The translations under genes and the position numbers were made by a program. From NCBI GenBank assembly GCA_947452355.1, contig CANGCU010000036.1, positions 1 to 9,655 of the forward strand: a stretch of DNA of 9,655 nt, given 5' to 3'. How positions within the stretch are numbered: the first letter of the stretch is position 1; every line of letters starts with the position of its first letter. Source of the DNA: Microbacteriaceae bacterium (lineage in GTDB: Bacteria; Actinomycetota; Actinomycetes; Actinomycetales; Microbacteriaceae). Shown piece after piece: positions 1 through 8,290 of this stretch. The notes under the pieces are model-generated. The model was not told the DNA's origin. It did no database searches and saw only the letters and a program-made list of their open reading frames with translations.

Positions 1-1938
1 CGAAGTGGCGCGATGGTCGTCAAGAAAAAGCTCACGCAGTGGTACTTCCGAATCACCGATTACGCGGACCGACTTCTCAATGATCTCGACCGACTCGAAG
101 GCGCGTGGCCAGCCAAGGTACTGACGATGCAACGCAACTGGATCGGACGTTCACGGGGTGCCGAGGTTGTGTTTGCGGTTGAGGGCAGCGAACGTTCGAT
201 TCCGGTTTTCACGACCCGTCCCGATACGCTCTTTGGCGCAACCTTCATGGTGGTCGCTCCGGATTCGGACCTCGCGAGTGAACTCGTCGCGGATGCCGAC
301 CCGGCAATTCGAATGGCGTTCGTCGCCTACCTCGATGAGGTTCAAAAGAAGACCGAAATCGAGCGCCAAGACGCGACTCGAGAAAAGACCGGAGTGTTTC
401 TCGGTCGGTACGCGATCAATCCGGTTAACGGCGAACGCGTCCCGATCTGGTCAGCGGATTATGTCCTGGCGGATTACGGTTCCGGGTCGATCATGGCGGT
501 GCCAGCACACGACCAGCGCGACCTTGATTTTGCGATCAAATTCGACCTTCCCGTTCGAATCGTGGTCGATGTCGCGTCGGACGCGCCGAACGACCCCGCT
601 GTCACGCATATCGCGACGACGGGCGACGGACCACACGTCAACTCGGGAACTCTTGACGGGCTCACCAAGGCCGACGCGATTTCGGCGATGATTGACATCC
701 TCGAAAAGAACGGCACGGGAAAAGGTGCGACGACGTACCGACTGCGTGACTGGCTCATCTCGCGTCAGCGGTATTGGGGAACCCCGATTCCCATCATTCA
801 CGGAGCCGATGGCGCGGAAATCCCCGTCCCCGCGGACCAGTTGCCCGTGCGCTTGCCCGCGACCGAGGGCCTCGACCTTCGTCCCAAGGGATCATCGCCG
901 CTCGGCGCCGCCGAGGACTGGGTCAACGTTCCCGATCCGCGCGATGGTTCCGCCGCGAAGCGCGACGCGGACACAATGGACACTTTCGTCGATTCGTCCT
1001 GGTACTTCCTTCGGTTCTTGTCGCCCAACGACGACACGAAGGCATTCGACGTCGACGCGGTCAAGAAATGGGCACCCGTCGACCAGTACGTCGGCGGTGT
1101 AGAGCACGCAATCCTTCACCTCTTGTACGCCCGCTTCATCACGAAAGTCTTGTTCGACCTCGGCTATCTCGATTTCGACGAGCCGTTCACGGCATTGTTG
1201 AATCAGGGAATGGTCATTCTCGATGGCGCAAAAATGTCGAAGTCGAAGGGGAACATCGTCTTCTTCGGTGAAGAGCTTGACAAGTTCGGTGTCGATGCGG
1301 TCCGTTTGACGATGGCCTTCGCCGGACCGCCCGAGGACGACATCGATTGGAACGACGTTTCGGTCACGGGATCACATAAGTTCCTCGCCCGTGCGTGGCG
1401 CGTCGCGCAGGACGTGTCGAGTGAGGTCGGTTCTGATCCGTCGATTGGGTCGCAGTCGTTGCGTCGGTTCACCCACAAGTTCCTGGCGGACGTCGGCGGG
1501 TACGTCGAGTCCTACAAATTCAATGTGGTCGTCGCCCGCCTCATGGACCTTGTCAACCATGTCCGCAAAGAGATCGATTCGGGTGCGGGTGCGGCGGACC
1601 CCGCCGTTCGCGAAGCGGCGGAAACGGTCGCGTTGGCACTGTCGATGTTCGCCCCTCACGTCGCCGAAGACATGTGGTCGCTGTTGGGGCACGAACCGTT
1701 CGTCGGCCTACAGGAATTCCCCGCGGTCGATCCGAGCCTGCTGGTCGAGGACAGCGTCGTCGCAGTCGTGCAGATCAATGGCAAGGTCAAGGAACGTCTC
1801 GATGTGTCTCCCGATATCAACGAAGCGGACCTCGGAGCGCTGGCGTTAGAGGCGGTCGCGGGACTTATTGCGGGAAAGACGGTTCGAACCACGATTGTTC
1901 GACCGCCCAAACTCGTGAACATCGTCATCGCCGACTAG
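1..1938 (+). CDS. leuS: Leucyl-tRNA synthetase, 5'-truncated by the window edge
   Basis: Class I aminoacyl-tRNA synthetase that charges tRNA-Leu with leucine in the cytoplasm. The frame is open from base 1, so the start codon lies outside the window. 645 residues are visible against roughly 830-860 for bacterial LeuRS, so about 200 N-terminal residues, including the HIGH motif, are missing. The visible part begins in the block reading [16 protein letters not shown]. The CP1 editing domain follows, with TTRPDT at 211-228 and the [17 protein letters not shown] block at 472-522, whose AHD aspartate is expected to position the mischarged amino acid. The chain re-enters the Rossmann core at [13 protein letters not shown] (742-780). 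The ATP-binding KMSKS motif is intact at 1231-1245. An anticodon-binding helical domain and a small C-terminal domain end at TAG 1936-1938. The ATG at 13 is an internal methionine, not the start. No clear terminator follows. Identity is secure. Confidence 0.97.
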   Translation, partial: RSGAMVVKKKLTQWYFRITDYADRLLNDLDRLEGAWPAKVLTMQRNWIGRSRGAEVVFAVEGSERSIPVFTTRPDTLFGATFMVVAPDSDLASELVADADPAIRMAFVAYLDEVQKKTEIERQDATREKTGVFLGRYAINPVNGERVPIWSADYVLADYGSGSIMAVPAHDQRDLDFAIKFDLPVRIVVDVASDAPNDPAVTHIATTGDGPHVNSGTLDGLTKADAISAMIDILEKNGTGKGATTYRLRDWLISRQRYWGTPIPIIHGADGAEIPVPADQLPVRLPATEGLDLRPKGSSPLGAAEDWVNVPDPRDGSAAKRDADTMDTFVDSSWYFLRFLSPNDDTKAFDVDAVKKWAPVDQYVGGVEHAILHLLYARFITKVLFDLGYLDFDEPFTALLNQGMVILDGAKMSKSKGNIVFFGEELDKFGVDAVRLTMAFAGPPEDDIDWNDVSVTGSHKFLARAWRVAQDVSSEVGSDPSIGSQSLRRFTHKFLADVGGYVESYKFNVVVARLMDLVNHVRKEIDSGAGAADPAVREAAETVALALSMFAPHVAEDMWSLLGHEPFVGLQEFPAVDPSLLVEDSVVAVVQINGKVKERLDVSPDINEADLGALALEAVAGLIAGKTVRTTIVRPPKLVNIVIAD

Positions 1939-1952
1939 GTTTTCCCCAGATC

Positions 1953-1998
1953 TACTGTGCTCCCTGTCGAACACCTCTCGGGTGCCTAACGTGGGGGA
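1953..1998 (+). promoter_or_regulatory. Probable comEA promoter giving a leaderless mRNA
   Basis: The 60-base gap between leuS and comEA has a TANNNT-type -10 element, TAACGT at 1987-1992. Its first base lies exactly 12 bases before the comEA ATG, so transcription would begin at or next to that A. The -35 is weak: CTGTCG at 1964-1969, 17-base spacer. A second TANNNT, TACTGT at 1953-1958, would give a leader of about 34 bases but has no visible -35. The purine run GGGGGA at 1993-1998 directly abuts the ATG, which is too close to act as a Shine-Dalgarno site. Leaderless starts with this geometry are common in Actinobacteria. The assignment is inference from spacing. Confidence 0.5.
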
Positions 1999-2592
1999 AT
2001 GGTCGAATGGTTCGTCAAGGCGGTTCCGGAAAAACCCGCGTCTCGCCGAAACCTCATCATCGCCGCGAGTGCCGGGGTCGCGGTTGTTGCGCTCATCGGT
2101 TCACTCTGGTCTAACGCAACGAGCGGCTCAGGAGAGGTCGTGGTCGCGGCGACCGCGTCGGCGGAACTCGCGCCCGCCGGACCTGGAACATTGTTCGTTC
2201 ACGTCGTCGGGGCGGTGACGAACCCCGGCGTGTACGAGGTTCCCATGGATTCTCGGGTCATGGACGCGGTCTCACTCGCCGGCGGTCTTACCGACAATGC
2301 CGACCCGATGTCCCTCAACCTTGCCCGGATGGTGCAAGACGGCGAACAAATCATCGTTGGAACAATCGGACGATCGGGCAATTCGAACGCGCCCCATTCC
2401 AGCCTCATCCATATCAACACCGCCAGCCAATCCGACTTCGAGACGCTCCCGCGCATCGGCCCGGCCTTGGCGGATCGGATCGTCGCATTCCGTGATGACC
2501 AAGGACCGTTTGCGAGCGTGGAGGGATTGCTCGATGTTCCGGGAATCGGTGAACTCACTCTCGCGGGAATGAGAGACAAAATCACCCTGTGA
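1999..2592 (+). CDS. comEA: ComEA, membrane-anchored competence DNA receptor
   Basis: Binds double-stranded DNA outside the cytoplasmic membrane and delivers it to the ComEC channel in natural transformation. The 197-residue product has a short positively charged N-terminus, one membrane segment (about residues 19-37) and a linker rich in Ala and Ser. An SLBB domain follows at about 64-122, containing VGAVTNPGVYEVP. Residues 133-197 form a helix-hairpin-helix module with the typical entry IHINTAS and two hairpins, LPRIGPALADRI and DVPGIGELTLAGM, the expected non-specific DNA-binding elements. Length and domain order match Gram-positive ComEA. ATG 1999 is the only usable start: an in-frame TAA lies at 1987-1989, and no GTG, TTG or ATG follows before the membrane segment. 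It has no properly spaced Shine-Dalgarno site. Its TGA (2590-2592) overlaps the comEC GTG, so the two are translationally coupled. Confidence 0.95.
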   Translation: MVEWFVKAVPEKPASRRNLIIAASAGVAVVALIGSLWSNATSGSGEVVVAATASAELAPAGPGTLFVHVVGAVTNPGVYEVPMDSRVMDAVSLAGGLTDNADPMSLNLARMVQDGEQIIVGTIGRSGNSNAPHSSLIHINTASQSDFETLPRIGPALADRIVAFRDDQGPFASVEGLLDVPGIGELTLAGMRDKITL

Positions 2593-4463
2593 CACGCCGC
2601 ATCCCGATCCTCGCCTATCCCGCGGTGGTCGTGTGGATTATCACGTGGTGGTTGACCGAGCCAGTCGGGTATCGCCGCACAACCGATCAGGCGAGCGCGT
2701 GGGCCGACGCGATCCACCACGGATTCATCGAACGTGCGTCTCGGTGGCCGGGTGATGCGGGCCAACTCGTACCCGGACTCGTCTTGGGAAATACTGACGG
2801 AATCAGCGAATCACTCGCCGACGCGATGCGCGTGACGTCGCTCACACACCTCATGGCGGTCAGCGGGTCCAATTGCGCAATCGTCGTCGGCCTGGCGTTC
2901 GGGATCGCTGCGCTCTTCAGAGCACCACTCCTCGCACGGGTCGCGGTTGCGTTTGTCACCCTGGTGGGGTTCGTCGCTCTCGTTGGTCCGGAGCCGAGCG
3001 TGATTCGCTCTGCGCTCATGGCAGGAATCGGATTGCTCGCTCTCCTCTGGGGACGGCCCGTCGCGGGTGTCACTGCGTTGTGTGCGGCAGTCATCGCCGC
3101 TCTCGTGTTCGATCCGACGATGTCGCATTCGATCGGGTTTGCGCTGTCCGTCGCCGCGACGCTTGGCCTTCTCGTGCTCGGTCGACCAATCGCAACGATA
3201 CTGTCCCGCTCTTTGCCCTCTCCTGTCGCTCTCGCCCTCGCAATTCCGCTCAGCGCAGCAATCGCCTGCCAACCAATCATTCTCGTGATGTCGCCGTATC
3301 TGCCGACCTACGGAATTGTCGCCAACATTCTCGCCGAACCACTCGTGCCCATCGCGACGGTGTGCGGAATGCTCGCGATTATTCTCGCCCCCATTCCGTT
3401 CCTTGCGGACGGTTTACTGTGGGTTGCGACAGCGGCGGCGTGGCTTATCGCGGAAATCGCCCGAACGTTGGCGTCGTTTCCAGGGGCGCGCATCCCGTGG
3501 CCCGCGGGTTGGATCGGGGTCGTCTGTGCGACCACTGTTTCACTCGGGGTGTGCCTCGCCGTGACAGTGCGGTGGCGACGAGTGGGCGTGGTAGTCGCCG
3601 TGGTGGCGTCGGTTGCGGCGCTGTCCATGACAGTCGGTGCGGGTCGCATCGCGTGGGCGACGGCGCCAACGGAATGGTCGTGGGCCCAGTGTGACGTCGG
3701 GCAAGGCGACGCGGTTCTGGTTCGAAGCGCCGGCATGATTGCGCTGATTGACACTGGCCGGACGGAACCGCCACTTCGCGAATGTCTGCGAACCCTCGGC
3801 GTCAATCGCATTGACCTCCTCGTGCTCACGCATTTCGACATTGACCACGTCGGCGGTTACGGTGCGGTTCTGGGGTCGGTCGAGACCGTGTTGCATGGCC
3901 CGACCGACGGAATCGCGGATGAGGTCATACTCAATCGACTTCGTGAACATGGTGCGAGGCTCGTCGACGCAGAACGGGGGATGACCGGGTCGATCGGGCG
4001 GATGACATGGCGAGTGTTGTGGCCATCGCACACCAACCCACGCGATCTGGGGAATCCCTCGAGCGTCACGCTGATGGTCACACCCGGAGCTGCGTGCGAC
4101 TCGACGTGCGTCTCGGGGCTCGCCCTCGGTGACCTTCCCGCCGCGGAACAATCGACGCTGCTCTCCCTCGGCGGTGTTTCGCCGGTCGACGTGGTGAAAG
4201 TCAGCCATCACGGGTCACGCGACCAGGATCCGGACCTCTATCGGCGGGTGCGCGCAATTGTTGGGCTCATCGGGGTCGGTGCTGACAACGATTACGGGCA
4301 CCCCACCGCGGACGCGCTTGACATGCTCGCGGGAACAGGCACGACGGTCGTTCGCAGCGATCTGAACGGAATTGCATTTGTCTGGAGGACCGCGACCGGC
4401 CAACTTCGAGTGTGGCGCGAACGCGCGACCGACCCCGGATTTACACTGAGAACGGAGGAATGA
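2589..4463 (+). CDS. comEC: ComEC, DNA-uptake membrane channel, compact form
   Basis: Polytopic inner-membrane protein that passes single-stranded DNA into the cytoplasm; its metallo-beta-lactamase-like domain is thought to degrade the other strand. The 624-residue product starts at GTG 2589 (GTGA overlap with comEA). One N-terminal helix (about 5-22) is followed by only some 35 residues before VPGLVLGNTDG, then the ComEC core motif HLMAVSGSN and about ten further membrane segments. The C-terminal domain has CDVGQGDAVLV (about 368-378), the metal site THFDIDHVGG (414-423), ALGDLPAAEQ and KVSHHGSRDQD (SHHGS at 539-543). The second metal-site histidine is Asp (HFDIDH, not HPHADH), a variant I associate with actinobacterial ComEC. 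Family members are usually about 750-800 residues; the shortfall matches absence of the N-terminal OB-fold (DUF4131) region. TGA 4461-4463 overlaps holA. Confidence 0.95.
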   Translation: MTRRIPILAYPAVVVWIITWWLTEPVGYRRTTDQASAWADAIHHGFIERASRWPGDAGQLVPGLVLGNTDGISESLADAMRVTSLTHLMAVSGSNCAIVVGLAFGIAALFRAPLLARVAVAFVTLVGFVALVGPEPSVIRSALMAGIGLLALLWGRPVAGVTALCAAVIAALVFDPTMSHSIGFALSVAATLGLLVLGRPIATILSRSLPSPVALALAIPLSAAIACQPIILVMSPYLPTYGIVANILAEPLVPIATVCGMLAIILAPIPFLADGLLWVATAAAWLIAEIARTLASFPGARIPWPAGWIGVVCATTVSLGVCLAVTVRWRRVGVVVAVVASVAALSMTVGAGRIAWATAPTEWSWAQCDVGQGDAVLVRSAGMIALIDTGRTEPPLRECLRTLGVNRIDLLVLTHFDIDHVGGYGAVLGSVETVLHGPTDGIADEVILNRLREHGARLVDAERGMTGSIGRMTWRVLWPSHTNPRDLGNPSSVTLMVTPGAACDSTCVSGLALGDLPAAEQSTLLSLGGVSPVDVVKVSHHGSRDQDPDLYRRVRAIVGLIGVGADNDYGHPTADALDMLAGTGTTVVRSDLNGIAFVWRTATGQLRVWRERATDPGFTLRTEE

Positions 4464-5449
4464 TGGCCAAGTCGGAAGTGGTGCCGTGGCACGGGGTGCG
4501 CGAAGCGCCGATCGTGCTCGTGACCGGCCCCGAGTCGCATCTCGCCGAACGTGTCTTCCGAGAACTTCGCGATCGCGTTCGCGTCGCCCAACCCGAACTT
4601 GAGGTCACCGACATCGACGCCGCGTCGTACGCGGTGGGCACTCTACTGGATGTGGCGAGCCCCTCACTGTTCGGTGAACCGCGCATGATCCGCATCTCTA
4701 ATGGCGAATCGGGCAGCGACGGATTTCTCGCCGACATCCAGTCATACCTCGACGTCATCGCCGACGATGTCATTCTCATCGTCCGCCACGGGGGAGGCAA
4801 TCGGGGTAAAAAGCTACTCGACATGCTTCGCGCATTTCCCGGCACTCTCGAGGTCGAGTGTGCGGAAATCAAAAAAGAAGCGGATCGCGTCGCGTTCGTC
4901 TCTCAGGAATTTTCACGACTCGGGGTAAACGCCGATCGCTTGGCTATCGGCGCACTGGTTGAAGCCTTTGCCGGCGACCTTGCTGAACTGTCGGCGGCGT
5001 GCGACCAGATTGCCAGTGACGCCCTGGGGAAACCAATCACCAAGGACTTTGTCGACACCTATTACCAAGGCCGCGAAGAAGTCACATCCTTCGCGGTCGC
5101 GGACATGGCCATCGACGGAAATCGTGCTGAAGCGCTTCGATTGCTGCGGCACGCGATCCAGTCCGGAGTCGATCCGGTTCCCTTAATTGCGGCGTTCGCG
5201 GCGAAACTTCGACAGTTGGCAAAGGTCGGTGGCTACACCGGGCCGGCATCCGCCGCGGCCAAGGATTTAGGGATGCCACCGTGGATGATTGACCGTTCGC
5301 GAAGTGCGCTTCGAAAATGGACGGGACCGACACTAGGTCGGGCGATTCTCGCCGTCGCCGAAGCCGACGCCATGGTCAAAGGGCAGGGGCGTGACCCCGA
5401 ATTCGCCGTCGAGCGAATGGTCGACCGCATCGCCTCGCGAAGCGAATAA
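4463..5449 (+). CDS. holA: DNA polymerase III delta subunit (clamp loader)
   Basis: The delta subunit opens the beta sliding clamp in the pentameric clamp loader. The 328-residue product has an N-terminal AAA+-like fold opening with IVLVTGPESHLAERVF, which lacks a true Walker A as expected for delta. Blocks typical of HolA follow: LLDVASPSLFGEPRMI, DDVILIVRHGGGNRGKKLLD, and the helical collar with GDLAELSAACDQI, SFAVADMAIDGNRAEAL and GVDPVPLIAAFAAKLRQL. The Shine-Dalgarno site GGAGG is at 4454-4458. Two adjacent in-frame ATGs, 4460 and 4463, lie 1 and 4 bases after it; I take 4463 as the better spaced, though 4460 forms an ATGA overlap with the comEC stop. The comEA-comEC-holA order is common in bacteria. 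The TAA at 5447-5449 lies inside the T-tract of the opposing rpsT terminator. Confidence 0.94.
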   Translation: MAKSEVVPWHGVREAPIVLVTGPESHLAERVFRELRDRVRVAQPELEVTDIDAASYAVGTLLDVASPSLFGEPRMIRISNGESGSDGFLADIQSYLDVIADDVILIVRHGGGNRGKKLLDMLRAFPGTLEVECAEIKKEADRVAFVSQEFSRLGVNADRLAIGALVEAFAGDLAELSAACDQIASDALGKPITKDFVDTYYQGREEVTSFAVADMAIDGNRAEALRLLRHAIQSGVDPVPLIAAFAAKLRQLAKVGGYTGPASAAAKDLGMPPWMIDRSRSALRKWTGPTLGRAILAVAEADAMVKGQGRDPEFAVERMVDRIASRSE

Positions 5450-5481
5450 AACGACGGCCCCCGGTTTCCCGAGAGCCGTCG
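5446..5481 (-). terminator. Intrinsic terminator of rpsT
   Basis: Read on the minus strand, 5481 to 5452 forms a 13-pair stem: outer arms CGACGGC and GCCGTCG, inner arms TCTCGG and CCGGGG with two G-U pairs, closed by a GAAA tetraloop. TTTTAT follows (5451-5446). The transcript is a textbook Rho-independent terminator. Read on the plus strand, the G-U pairs become C-A mismatches and the hairpin is followed by AATAGG rather than a T-run, so it should end holA transcripts poorly. The T-tract is the complement of the holA stop codon and its flanking A residues. Confidence 0.85.
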
Positions 5482-5497
5482 AATAGGTTCTGACGCG

Positions 5498-5917
5498 TTA
5501 CTTCTTTGGCGCCGCGGCCTTTGTGGCAGCGGGCGCCTTGGCCGGAGCCTTAGCAGCAGGTGCCTTCTTCGCCGGTGCCTTCGAAGCGGTTGCCTTCTTG
5601 GCGGGAGCCTTCGCGGCGGTCTTGGCTACAGGAGCCTTGGTGACCTTCGCGTCTCCTGACAGGGCAGCAACCTGCGTCGCGATAGCCGACTTGCGGTTCG
5701 CCGCCTGGTTCTTGTGAATGACGCCCTTCGACACGGCCTTGTCGATCTTGCGCGAGGCCGCGGCCACAGCGTTCACTGCGTTTGCCTTGTCGCCCGAGGC
5801 GATGGCCTCGCGCGCAACACGGATGACCGTCTTGAGTTCGCTACGGACGGCCCGGTTGCGCTCTTGCGCTTTGAGGTTCGTCTTGATTCGCTTGATTTGC
5901 GACTTAATGTTTGCCAC
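5498..5917 (-). CDS. rpsT: 30S ribosomal protein S20 with a long Lys/Ala/Pro tail
   Basis: Primary 16S rRNA-binding protein of the small subunit. The start is GTG at 5917-5915, preceded by AAGGAA (5930-5925) with a 7-base gap, and gives the classic S20 opening [13 protein letters not shown]. Residues 1-88 are the whole conserved three-helix protein, including [26 protein letters not shown] and the closing helix. The product is 139 residues against about 86-90 usually. The remaining 50 residues or so are built from KAPAKK-like units with no acidic residue, resembling histone H1-type tails in actinobacterial nucleoid proteins; extra rRNA or DNA contact is inference. The same frame runs further upstream without a stop, but that part is not S20-like. 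Convergent with holA, divergent from lepA, and followed by its own terminator. Confidence 0.95.
   Translation of the reverse strand: MANIKSQIKRIKTNLKAQERNRAVRSELKTVIRVAREAIASGDKANAVNAVAAASRKIDKAVSKGVIHKNQAANRKSAIATQVAALSGDAKVTKAPVAKTAAKAPAKKATASKAPAKKAPAAKAPAKAPAATKAAAPKK
5501..5650 (-). repeat. Low-complexity Lys/Ala/Pro coding repeat in the S20 tail
   Basis: On the plus strand this stretch shows imperfect repeats of the type GCCTTCTTCGCCGGTGCCTTC. They encode degenerate copies of KAPAKKA on the minus strand (residues 90-139 of S20). Unit length varies, consistent with growth by slippage or unequal exchange. The plus-strand reading is an artefact rich in Ala, Gly and Phe. Confidence 0.7.
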
Positions 5918-6005
5918 GAATGGTTTCCTTAGGTGAGTGGTGTCGAACCAGGATGGGGTGTTGCGAATCCCGGTGTCGTTCCGCACAGAGGAGAGAGGGC
6001 CTTTG

Positions 6006-6053
6006 TGCGCAAGCCAATCACCAACGTTACCAGAGCGGAACGGCGTGTGGGAA
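6006..6053 (-). promoter_or_regulatory. Candidate rpsT promoter
   Basis: On the minus strand, TAACGT (6029-6024) matches the actinobacterial TANNNT -10. TTCCCA lies 18 bases upstream of it and matches four of six -35 positions. Transcription would start near 6017 and leave a leader of about 100 bases before the rpsT GTG. An alternative -10, TATTGT (6073-6068), has a poorer -35. The evidence is consensus matching only. Confidence 0.3.
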
Positions 6054-6080
6054 CCGTGAGGCGTGAAACAATAGACACCA

Positions 6081-7928
6081 ATGTCCCGTTCTCTGAAGCC
6101 GCCGGTTCCGTCACGCACGGACCCGTCGATAATTCGCAATTTCTGCATCATCGCGCACATCGACCACGGCAAATCGACACTCGCCGATCGGATGCTCGGG
6201 ATTACGGGAATAGTTGGCGACCGAGAAATGAGGGCACAGTACCTCGACCGGATGGACATCGAACGCGAGCGCGGCATCACAATCAAGAGTCAGGCCGTCC
6301 GAATGCCGTGGGCTCTCGACGGCGTTGATTACGCGCTCAACATGATCGATACACCGGGCCACGTCGACTTCACCTACGAAGTGTCGCGATCACTCGCCGC
6401 CTGTGAGGGCGCGATTCTCCTGGTGGATGCTGCGCAGGGGATCGAGGCCCAAACGCTCGCGAACCTGTATCTCGCGCTCGACAATGACCTCGAAATCATT
6501 CCGGTTCTCAACAAGATTGACCTTCCCTCGGCGGACCCGGAAAAGTACGCGAAGGAACTCGCGTCTCTCATCGGGGGTGACCCGGATGATGTCATGCGCG
6601 TCTCGGGAAAAACGGGCGTTGGTGTCAGCGAATTGCTGGACCGAGTTGTCCAGAAGATTCCCGCGCCCATCGGCGACCCGACTGCGCCTGCGCGCGCCAT
6701 GATTTTCGACTCGGTGTATGACGCCTATCGCGGAGTCGTCACCTACGTTCGTGTGATTGACGGATCGTTGAGCCCCCGCGAACGAATTCAAATGATGTCG
6801 ACGCGTGCGGCACACGAGCTCTTAGAAATTGGTGTGTCGTCACCCGAACCAACGCCGTCGGACGGACTCGGGGTCGGCGAAGTCGGGTACCTCATTACGG
6901 GCGTGAAAGACGTGCGCCAGTCCAAGGTCGGCGATACCGTCACCAACCTGGCGAAGCCCGCGAAAATTGCGCTCGCCGGCTACACCGAACCCAAGCCGAT
7001 GGTGTACTCGGGGTTATACCCGATCGACGGAGCCGACTTCCCTGATCTGCGTGAAGCGCTAGACAAATTGAAACTCAGTGATGCGTCGCTCGTGTACGAA
7101 CCCGAAACATCCGTCGCGCTGGGTTTCGGATTCCGGTGCGGATTCCTCGGGCTGCTTCACCTCGAGATCATCACCGAACGACTCGAGCGTGAGTTCGGGC
7201 TCGACCTCATCGCCACGGCACCGAGCGTCGTATACAACGTCACAACGGACGACGGCAAAATCATCGCGGTCACCAACCCATCGGAGTACCCGGTGGGCAA
7301 AATCGCGAAGGTACGCGAACCCATCGTGCGCGCCGCGGTGCTGGCTCCGAAGGATTATGTCGGAACCATCATGGAACTCTGCCAAACCAGGCGAGGAACG
7401 TTAATTGGTATGGACTATTTGGGCGAAGACCGTGTCGAAATCAAGTACACGATTCCGCTGGGCGAGATTGTTTTCGACTTCTTCGACAACCTCAAATCAC
7501 GCACCGCGGGGTACGCATCGCTCGACTACGAACCGGCGGGCGAACAAGAAGCCGACCTCGTCAAGGTCGACATCCTGCTGCAGGGTGAACAGGTTGACGC
7601 GTTCTCGGCGATCGTCCATCGCGACAAGGCCTACGCATACGGCGTCATGATGACGACGCGACTTCGCGAGCTCATTCCTCGTCAACAATTCGAGGTTCCA
7701 ATTCAAGCGGCGATCGGCGCACGGATTATTGCCCGTGAGAGCATCCGTGCGATGCGCAAGGATGTTCTTGCAAAATGTTATGGCGGTGACATTAGCCGTA
7801 AACGTAAACTTCTCGAAAAGCAAAAGGCTGGAAAAAAGCGTATGAAGATGGTCGGGCGTGTCGAAGTGCCGCAAGAGGCTTTCATCGCGGCACTGTCCGG
7901 CGATACTGAAAAGAAGGATAAAAAGTGA
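6081..7928 (+). CDS. lepA: Elongation factor 4 (LepA), ribosome-associated GTPase
   Basis: Translational GTPase related to EF-G that acts on the ribosome; roles in back-translocation and 30S biogenesis have both been proposed. The 615-residue product is slightly longer than E. coli LepA (599), because of an N-terminal lead of about 18 residues that is common in actinobacterial homologues. The G motifs are intact: AHIDHGKST at 25-33, RGIT at 64-67, DTPGH at 90-94 with the catalytic His94, and NKID at 144-147. LepA-specific blocks follow, including [15 protein letters not shown] and the C-terminal [23 protein letters not shown] 6081 is the only plausible start, since an in-frame TAG lies at 6072-6074. 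It lacks a Shine-Dalgarno site at a normal distance; the nearest GAGG is 19 bases away. The TGA overlaps the next gene's GTG. Confidence 0.97.
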   Translation: MSRSLKPPVPSRTDPSIIRNFCIIAHIDHGKSTLADRMLGITGIVGDREMRAQYLDRMDIERERGITIKSQAVRMPWALDGVDYALNMIDTPGHVDFTYEVSRSLAACEGAILLVDAAQGIEAQTLANLYLALDNDLEIIPVLNKIDLPSADPEKYAKELASLIGGDPDDVMRVSGKTGVGVSELLDRVVQKIPAPIGDPTAPARAMIFDSVYDAYRGVVTYVRVIDGSLSPRERIQMMSTRAAHELLEIGVSSPEPTPSDGLGVGEVGYLITGVKDVRQSKVGDTVTNLAKPAKIALAGYTEPKPMVYSGLYPIDGADFPDLREALDKLKLSDASLVYEPETSVALGFGFRCGFLGLLHLEIITERLEREFGLDLIATAPSVVYNVTTDDGKIIAVTNPSEYPVGKIAKVREPIVRAAVLAPKDYVGTIMELCQTRRGTLIGMDYLGEDRVEIKYTIPLGEIVFDFFDNLKSRTAGYASLDYEPAGEQEADLVKVDILLQGEQVDAFSAIVHRDKAYAYGVMMTTRLRELIPRQQFEVPIQAAIGARIIARESIRAMRKDVLAKCYGGDISRKRKLLEKQKAGKKRMKMVGRVEVPQEAFIAALSGDTEKKDKK

Positions 7929-8290
7929 CCGTCGGACTGTCCCGGATTCTGCTTATCGGGTACACCGTGCTTGCACTCGCGGCGACGGGTCGTAGCGCCT
8001 ATGAAATCCTGACGAAGTTCAATCACGCCCCATTTGCGTACACGTTTTCGGCTGTCGCTGCCGCACACTATTTCCTCGCCATTCTTGCGATCGCTCGAAA
8101 CTGGCGTGGTTTTGCCACCTTCATCATGGTGGTGGAGCTGATCGGCGTCTTGAGCGTCGGCATGTTGACGATTTTCATCCCCGACCTGTTCAAGGAAAAT
8201 ACCGTCTGGTCTTACTTCGGGGTCGGTTACGGATACACCCCATTACTTCTTCCCATAATCGGGCTCTGGTGGGTGTGGGAATCCAAATGA
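7925..8290 (+). CDS. Small four-helix membrane protein of unknown function
   Basis: I do not recognise a named family, although the sequence recalls unnamed actinobacterial integral membrane proteins of about 120 residues. The 121-residue product starts at GTG 7925, with a good Shine-Dalgarno site GAAGGA (7913-7918) inside the lepA tail, and overlaps the lepA TGA by four bases. Predicted membrane segments lie at about 5-22, 38-57, 63-86 and 103-118, with short loops. Notable motifs are [21 protein letters not shown] between helices 1 and 2, a buried Glu71 in helix 3, and a loop [21 protein letters not shown] before helix 4. There is no signal peptide, catalytic motif or Cys. ATGA coupling to ribF on one side and GTGA coupling to lepA on the other make it a genuine middle gene of an operon. 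Its function cannot be inferred from this context. Confidence 0.85.
   Translation: MTVGLSRILLIGYTVLALAATGRSAYEILTKFNHAPFAYTFSAVAAAHYFLAILAIARNWRGFATFIMVVELIGVLSVGMLTIFIPDLFKENTVWSYFGVGYGYTPLLLPIIGLWWVWESK

Noticed and set aside
1973..1985. Small inverted repeat CACC...GGTG as a leuS terminator
   Set aside because: The stem is only about four pairs and has no T-run after it.
2687..3280. Long minus-strand frames inside comEC
   Set aside because: High GC and biased codon use of comEC leave few antisense stops; the products are Arg/Ala/Thr-rich and resemble no family.
4412..4462. Longer holA start at ATG 4412
   Set aside because: The added residues lie in the comEC C-terminus and are not HolA-like; GGAGG at 4454-4458 points to 4460/4463.
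5523..5717. Plus-strand frame encoding an Ala/Gly/Phe-rich hydrophobic peptide
   Set aside because: It is the antisense reading of the Lys/Ala/Pro tail of S20; the repeats create the open frame and there is no ribosome-binding site.
5918..6286. Upstream extension of the rpsT frame on the minus strand
   Set aside because: The frame is open but runs through the divergent promoter region and into lepA antisense; S20 homology and the AAGGAA site fix the start at GTG 5917.
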